From positions 9,568,499-9,632,498 of the forward strand of contig CM026551.1 in assembly GCA_015143295.1 (NCBI GenBank): a stretch of 64,000 bases of DNA. The letters run 5' to 3'. Shown one piece after another: positions 48,001-54,000 of this stretch (positions are counted from its first letter, which is position 1; the number at the start of each line of letters is the position of its first letter). Position numbers and translations under genes: made by a program. Source of the DNA: Tetracentron sinense (Eukaryota > Streptophyta > Magnoliopsida > Trochodendrales > Trochodendraceae). A model generated the notes under the pieces. It searched no databases, was not told the origin of the DNA, and saw only the letters and a program-made list of their open reading frames with translations.

Positions 48001-51000
48001 CTGGGGCGAAGATCCTAGACAAAAAAAGTACAACCAAACACTTGTGGCTCAATTTGAAAGATAGGAACTTGAGGGCAAAGAAGTTGATATAGTGAGAGGC
48101 CATCAAGAATGCGAGAATGAGCTCGATTGATGAGAAAACATTCAATGAGAAGAGCCATAGACCAATAAGGCTTAGGCATCTGCATGCCTCGCAACAAAGA
48201 ATGAGTGACACCAACTAAATGACGATTCTTGCGCTCAACAACACCATTTTGTTGGGGTGTGTAAGGACAAGTAAGCTGATGGGCAATCCCATGGGTTTGA
48301 AGAAACTAGACAAAAAGTGCAGAGAGATACTCATCGCCATTATTAGAACGAAAGACCTTAATAAGACCACCAAACTGGGTAACAATCATAGCATAAAATT
48401 TTTGAAATTCAGAGAACACGTCATCCTTAGACTTAAGAAGATACACCTAAGTAACTCGAGTGTAATCATCAATAAAAGTAATATAATAACGAAAGTAATC
48501 ACTTGAGGGAACAGAAGATGATCCCCCAATATCCGAGTGAACTAACTGAAAAATAGAATGACATCTATGCATCCGAGAAGGATAAACAGTATGAACATGT
48601 TTAGTAAGCTCACAAGTATCACATTAAAAAGTAGATAAAGAACAAAGTCTACTAAAAGTAGGAATCAAAGAACATAAAGTCTTAGATCCAATATGCCCAA
48701 GCTTGGCATACCATAAACGATAAGTATCAAGAGTAGCATCAACATAAAAAGAAAAAGCAGAAACAGTGGCAGCAGTAGAAGAGACTCGATCAGGAGCATA
48801 ATCAGTGTCAAAGTAGTAAAGTTCGCATCTTTCCACTCCTCTACCAACAATCTTCCTCGTAGTCAGGTCCTGAAAGAGACAATGATAAGGATAAAACATA
48901 GCACAACAGTTAAGTTTTGATAGTAAGACTACTCACTGAAAGAAGGTTAGAAGATAAATGAGGAACATGTAACACATGAGATAAAGAGAGAGATGGAGAC
49001 ACAAAAATGTGTCTTACTCCTGAGACCGGAGTAAAAGAACCATCAACTAAGCGAACCTTGGCAGTAGGCAATGAAGGTGAATAAACGGAATAACCCTGTG
49101 ACTCACCAGTCATATGATCAGTAGCTCCGGTATCAATAACCCAACTAGGAGAAGAAGACGATGTAGTGACGGCATAGGATGAGGGAGCATGGATATCTGT
49201 GGCAGATGAAGCAGTAGTATAAGGAGAATCACTTTGCAGACAGAACTCAGCTCGGATCATCTCAGCAATCTGGGCTCTCATGGACTCCAGAGGATCACTG
49301 GCAACAACTGAGGACTGATGATCAATAGCAGGAGTCATAGTAAAGTGAGCAGAAAGATAAGACTGATAACCCTCAGGATAGCCATGCAAACGGTAACAAT
49401 GATCACGATCGTGTCCCACTATACCACAGTGACTACAAGGAGTAGTAGGTCTGCCACGACCACGACCGCCATGACCACGACGGCCCCTATCAATCCCCTT
49501 ACCATGGCCAGCAACAGGATGAAAATCAGTAGCAAATGTGGTAAGATCTGGAAGGGGTATATGAGTGATGCTCGAAGACATTATAGCCCGGCGACGTTCT
49601 TAACAAAACACAGTAGAGTACACAGATCGAAGAGATAACAAAGGAGATGTGGCAAGAATCTGAGTGCGCAACTACTCGAATTCAGCCCAAAGATCTCCCA
49701 AGAAATCATAAATGTGGTAACGCTCAATTTGCTTCGTCATAATCTTGACAAAAGCAGCAGATAATTCAAAAAGAGGCTCATAATGACTCAATTCATTGCA
49801 ACGACGCTGAAGAGCCTCAAAATAATCTGAAATAGACATATCCCCTTGCTGAAAGTGAGCAATCTCACGAGTAAGTTGATAAATCCGAGAATCATTCTCT
49901 ACTAGGGCATAAGTCTGAATAAGAGCCTCCCAATGTTCATGACAATCTTTATAAAAAAATATAATTCCCGGTAATCTGAGGCTCCCTGGAATTGAATAAC
50001 CAGCCCAATATAATACAATTCTCTGCCTTCGACTTAGCAATTTCGGCAATACCTGTCTCCGGTTGTGGGGTCTTACCATCAAGATACCTCATCATAGAGA
50101 GGCCCCCAATATAAAGCTCAACCGAGTATCGCCACACAAGAAAATTATCACCATTGAATTTAATATTGGTGATAGAGTGGATAATGGAGTTAGAAAGAGC
50201 CGACAGAGCAAGAACTTTGGCATCTATAGAAGAAACTCAAGGAGCAAACAATCAATCAATTAAAAATATCAACAACAAAAGATCTAATGGTATCAAGATT
50301 ATCAAAGAGATGAATTAAGTTATAAGCAAATAGGGTATAAAAACCCTTTTCCAGTAAAAAAACGGTAATGAAGTGGAGCTGTAAAATCATCACAACTTCT
50401 TCAAATCTCGTCAAAATGAAGAAAAAATAGGTTCAAGATGTTCCTATAAAAAAAAGGTCCAACCATGACCAATAAACAGCGGAAGCAACAACCCATTCAA
50501 GCGGTAAAAAATCTGAAGCAAAACACTATTTTTCTTCGAATTTTTCTGTTTTTTTTCTTCAAACCATCATAACTTCATCAATTTTTATCCAAATCTCATG
50601 ATATAGGATTCAAAAATCCTCTAAAATCAAGATCTTTGAAAAATATACATATGAAGAACCCAAAACCCAAAAATAAAGCCTAGATCATACGGTTAGAGAC
50701 AACCGTATGACTAAAAACGTGGCAACTAGCTCCTTCTTCCTTTTGTTGTTGTTACGGCTTTAAACGAGGATCTTCTTCCTTTGATGTAGCTTTGATACCA
50801 AGTTGGAGAAAGGGTTTGGAGAATTTAGGGTTTAGAGAAGAGAAAAAAGAGAAGAGAGGAAAAAGAGAGGTTAGGGTAAATTGCTTAGTTAGGAAAACCC
50901 TACTAGCATATTATATAAAGCGAGAACATTACATATATGATCTTTTATAAGTATACCCCCGATATTACATATATCAATAAAATACACATCATTATATTAC

Positions 51001-54000
51001 TAATACAAGCATATAGTACTCAAATGTGGGAATCATGTTAAGTGACATGCGTTGTGTGCTTGTCTGAGCTGTAAAACCTATAATTTTTTCTTGATATTTC
51101 TCTATATTGTTAAATTTTTAAACTATATTTTATCCTTTTTGTTAATTGCGGGATATGTTTTCTCTTTATTTTTCAATGATTATCTATGTTAATTGTTTTA
51201 GAAACCTATAAAACTTACAAATGCACATGAAAGCTTATAAATAATTACAATTCAATTTAGTTTCTAAACTTCAATCTGCAATTGATAAGCTGAATGTTTT
51301 TACTGGAATAAATAATTTTGTAAAGAGGAGATGGGTAGTTCAATAATTTTTAATTTATGAAATATTATTAGGAAACTATTTAATATTATTAGGAAACTAC
51401 AAATAACAAAATTATTAGAATAATAATATTATAATTTATAATAAGGTTAATTCTAACCCCACCCTAATAATAAAATTATAATTTATAATAAGGTTAATGC
51501 TAGCAACACTTTCTTTTAAAGCTAATTAAGTTGGTTTAGTTTGTGAGGTTATTAGGATTTGAGAGTTTAGGGTTTGAGAGAGAAAGGAAGAAGAAGAAAG
51601 AGAAGGAGATTAAGTTTAGGGAAAAATAGTGAGAGAGATTAACGATCTCTCTCACACACTTTATTATATATATTCCACTAATAGAATAAAGCCCATAAAG
51701 ACAAGGCCCATAGGAATAAAGCCCTTAAAGCCTTATTCAACACTTCCCCTCAAGTTAGTACGTACATATCACTCATGCCCAACTTGCCAATAATATTTCG
51801 GAACTGAGTACCACCAAGACCCTTTGTCAACACATCAACCAGTTGATCTTCTGACTTTACAAACGGGGTGCAAATATACCCGCCTTCAACTTTTCCTTGA
51901 TGAAATGATGATCTACCTCAATATACATGGTTCTGTCATGCTGCACCGGATTATGAGCAATACTAATAACGGCTTTATTATCACAATTAAAGCTCATAGA
52001 GCCTTCAGTAGGAAGCCCAATCTCACTCAGAAGTAATTGGAGCTAAAACAGTTCACACACACCATGTGTCATGACTCTAAACTCTTCCTCTGCACTGGAT
52101 CTAGTAACTACATTCTGCTTCTTACTTCTCCATGTGACAAGGTTCCACGGTGCAATACCCGGAAGTAGAGCGTCTATCAAAAACCGAGCCAGTCAAAACC
52201 ATCCAATAGTAGTAGTATCTGACAATCAATCCCAAAGGACATAAATAGATAGGATACATACAAAAGCAAGTAAAAAGTAACAATTCTCAAACTGTACGCC
52301 ATTGAACTATGTGAAGTATGAGTTTTTTAATAGTATGAATCAATGAAAATAAGCAAAAACTTGTATCCAATAATCATTCTATGTATCCACCTACAATTCT
52401 TTGTAAGAGCTAATCAAGAATATCCAGAATCCATCAAAACAAAATTGGATTAAAAAAAACTTGCTCCTAGACAAATCTTTCAGGAAAAAGCCAGGAGGAG
52501 CAACAACACTAGCTCAGGTTGCAGCAGTACTACCACGAGCTATGTCAGCCCTAAGACCCACAACATGTTTCCTCAAATCCATTATTTGGTGCTGAAGGAT
52601 ATGGAATTGACTTTGAGAAGATTCTTAGAAGGTTGTGAGTGTGGCATTCTGCTTTCGAAGTTGTGCAGTAAACCTGGCTTGAGAAGCCAACAATTGAGAC
52701 ATTTGGAATTGCAGGCTTGCTAGAGATGGAGGCAGATCCGGGTTGGTTGCAAAGGGGCCTGCAACATGGTAGTCGGACCGAGCAGTATCAACGATAATAA
52801 CATCTGGAATGCCCTCATCAGTAGTGACAAGAGCTTTTCCTTTAGATGAGGAATCGCATTGAGCCGAGAATTTCCTCTTCGGAGGCCTTGTAGGGGACAT
52901 TCCAACTGGGGGTGGAGAGGAATTGTGATGTTGTCCTTTGTGTCCACAAAGGAATTGGAGCGATAGTAACGTTTTTTACTATAGATGGAGAAGGAAGAAA
53001 GAGTTTATACTGAACTTTGAAACCATTAAACTGATTCAGGCGTTACAAAACAAAACTCTAAACCATTATTCATATCTGTTCATTGTCCAACGAAACCATT
53101 ACGTACTAGTTTCTCCGAGTTTTATTACCATAAGGCTTGCATAGGACATTAAGCATTCGATAATCTATGAATTGTTCTTTGGAATGGCATTGTTCATCAA
53201 ATGGCATGTTAGGATGCTGTCTAAAATGTGAAATTTTATGTTGATTCCTTTTAACCATTTAGATTTTATTTTGAATGAATTGATGGCATTCTCTGCTAAC
53301 AGCAATATTCTCTTATTTGATTATCTTTTCATGTCTGATTTATTGTACTTTTTTATTTTGTGAGTCTTACCTGATCCATATAATTGATAGAAGATTTTAT
53401 ATAACCATATTTTTTTATAGGATTGTAGTTTTATGTTAATTGATAATAGATTTAATTAACCACATCCTCGCTAGTGATTAATCTATTTGTAATCAGGAAC
53501 CTGGCTGGAGAAATTTCGCAGGAGTATGCGAAGCGACAGGTAGGAAGATATTTTTGAATTACAGGGATGATTTTTTCTTGCTATGAAGTTAGAAAGTGGT
53601 ATATAGGAACACTCATTGAATAGTCTTCTAGGCTCACTCACCGAGAAGTGTCTTCTCTGTTCCTTTGCATACGCATTTGTAAAATGTTTTGCATTATATC
53701 AAGAGAACTAAAATGAGATCTATTAGAACTAAGGGAAGAGGTTGCATAAGCTTAAGGCCTTTGAGGACTAAATCTCCTACTATTTAGTTATTTGCAAGTG
53801 TTTCTACAGTGTAGATTTAAGGTTCTGATATATTTTTGACTTTTGAGAACTAGTATTTATTCAATATTGTTTCTTCAATGCTCTTCAATTTAGAAATCTG
53901 CTATCGTGTTGGGTGTTTTGTATCTATGGCTTGCAGTGACATATATTTATGTCTAGGTTACCTGAGGGCTGAGGGCTGAGGGGAACTTTCCATAATATAT

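Larger units (their letters stand above)
42579..50979 (-). mobile_element. Copia retrotransposon with two LTRs, TSD AAATA
   Basis: The 3' LTR is 42579-42754 and the 5' LTR 50801-50979, on the minus strand, flanked by AAATA on both sides (42574-42578 and 50980-50984). The LTR termini read TA...CT rather than TG...CA. A primer site TGGTATCAAAGCT (50788-50800) directly follows the 5' LTR, and the purine tract CTTGAGGGGGGAG precedes the 3' LTR. Gag, protease, integrase, RT and RNase H occur in Copia order. A 3.2 kb solo LTR (44397-47598) is inserted between integrase and RT; without it the element is 5.2 kb, a normal Copia length. Confidence 0.92.
39453..53496 (+). other. RPN1 intron 5, 14.0 kb, filled with transposable elements
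   Basis: GTGAGC at 39453 and AATCAG at 53496 bound it. It holds a non-autonomous hAT, a LINE 3' end, a Copia LTR, a complete two-LTR Copia with nested solo LTR, and a further Copia fragment. Confidence 0.9.
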
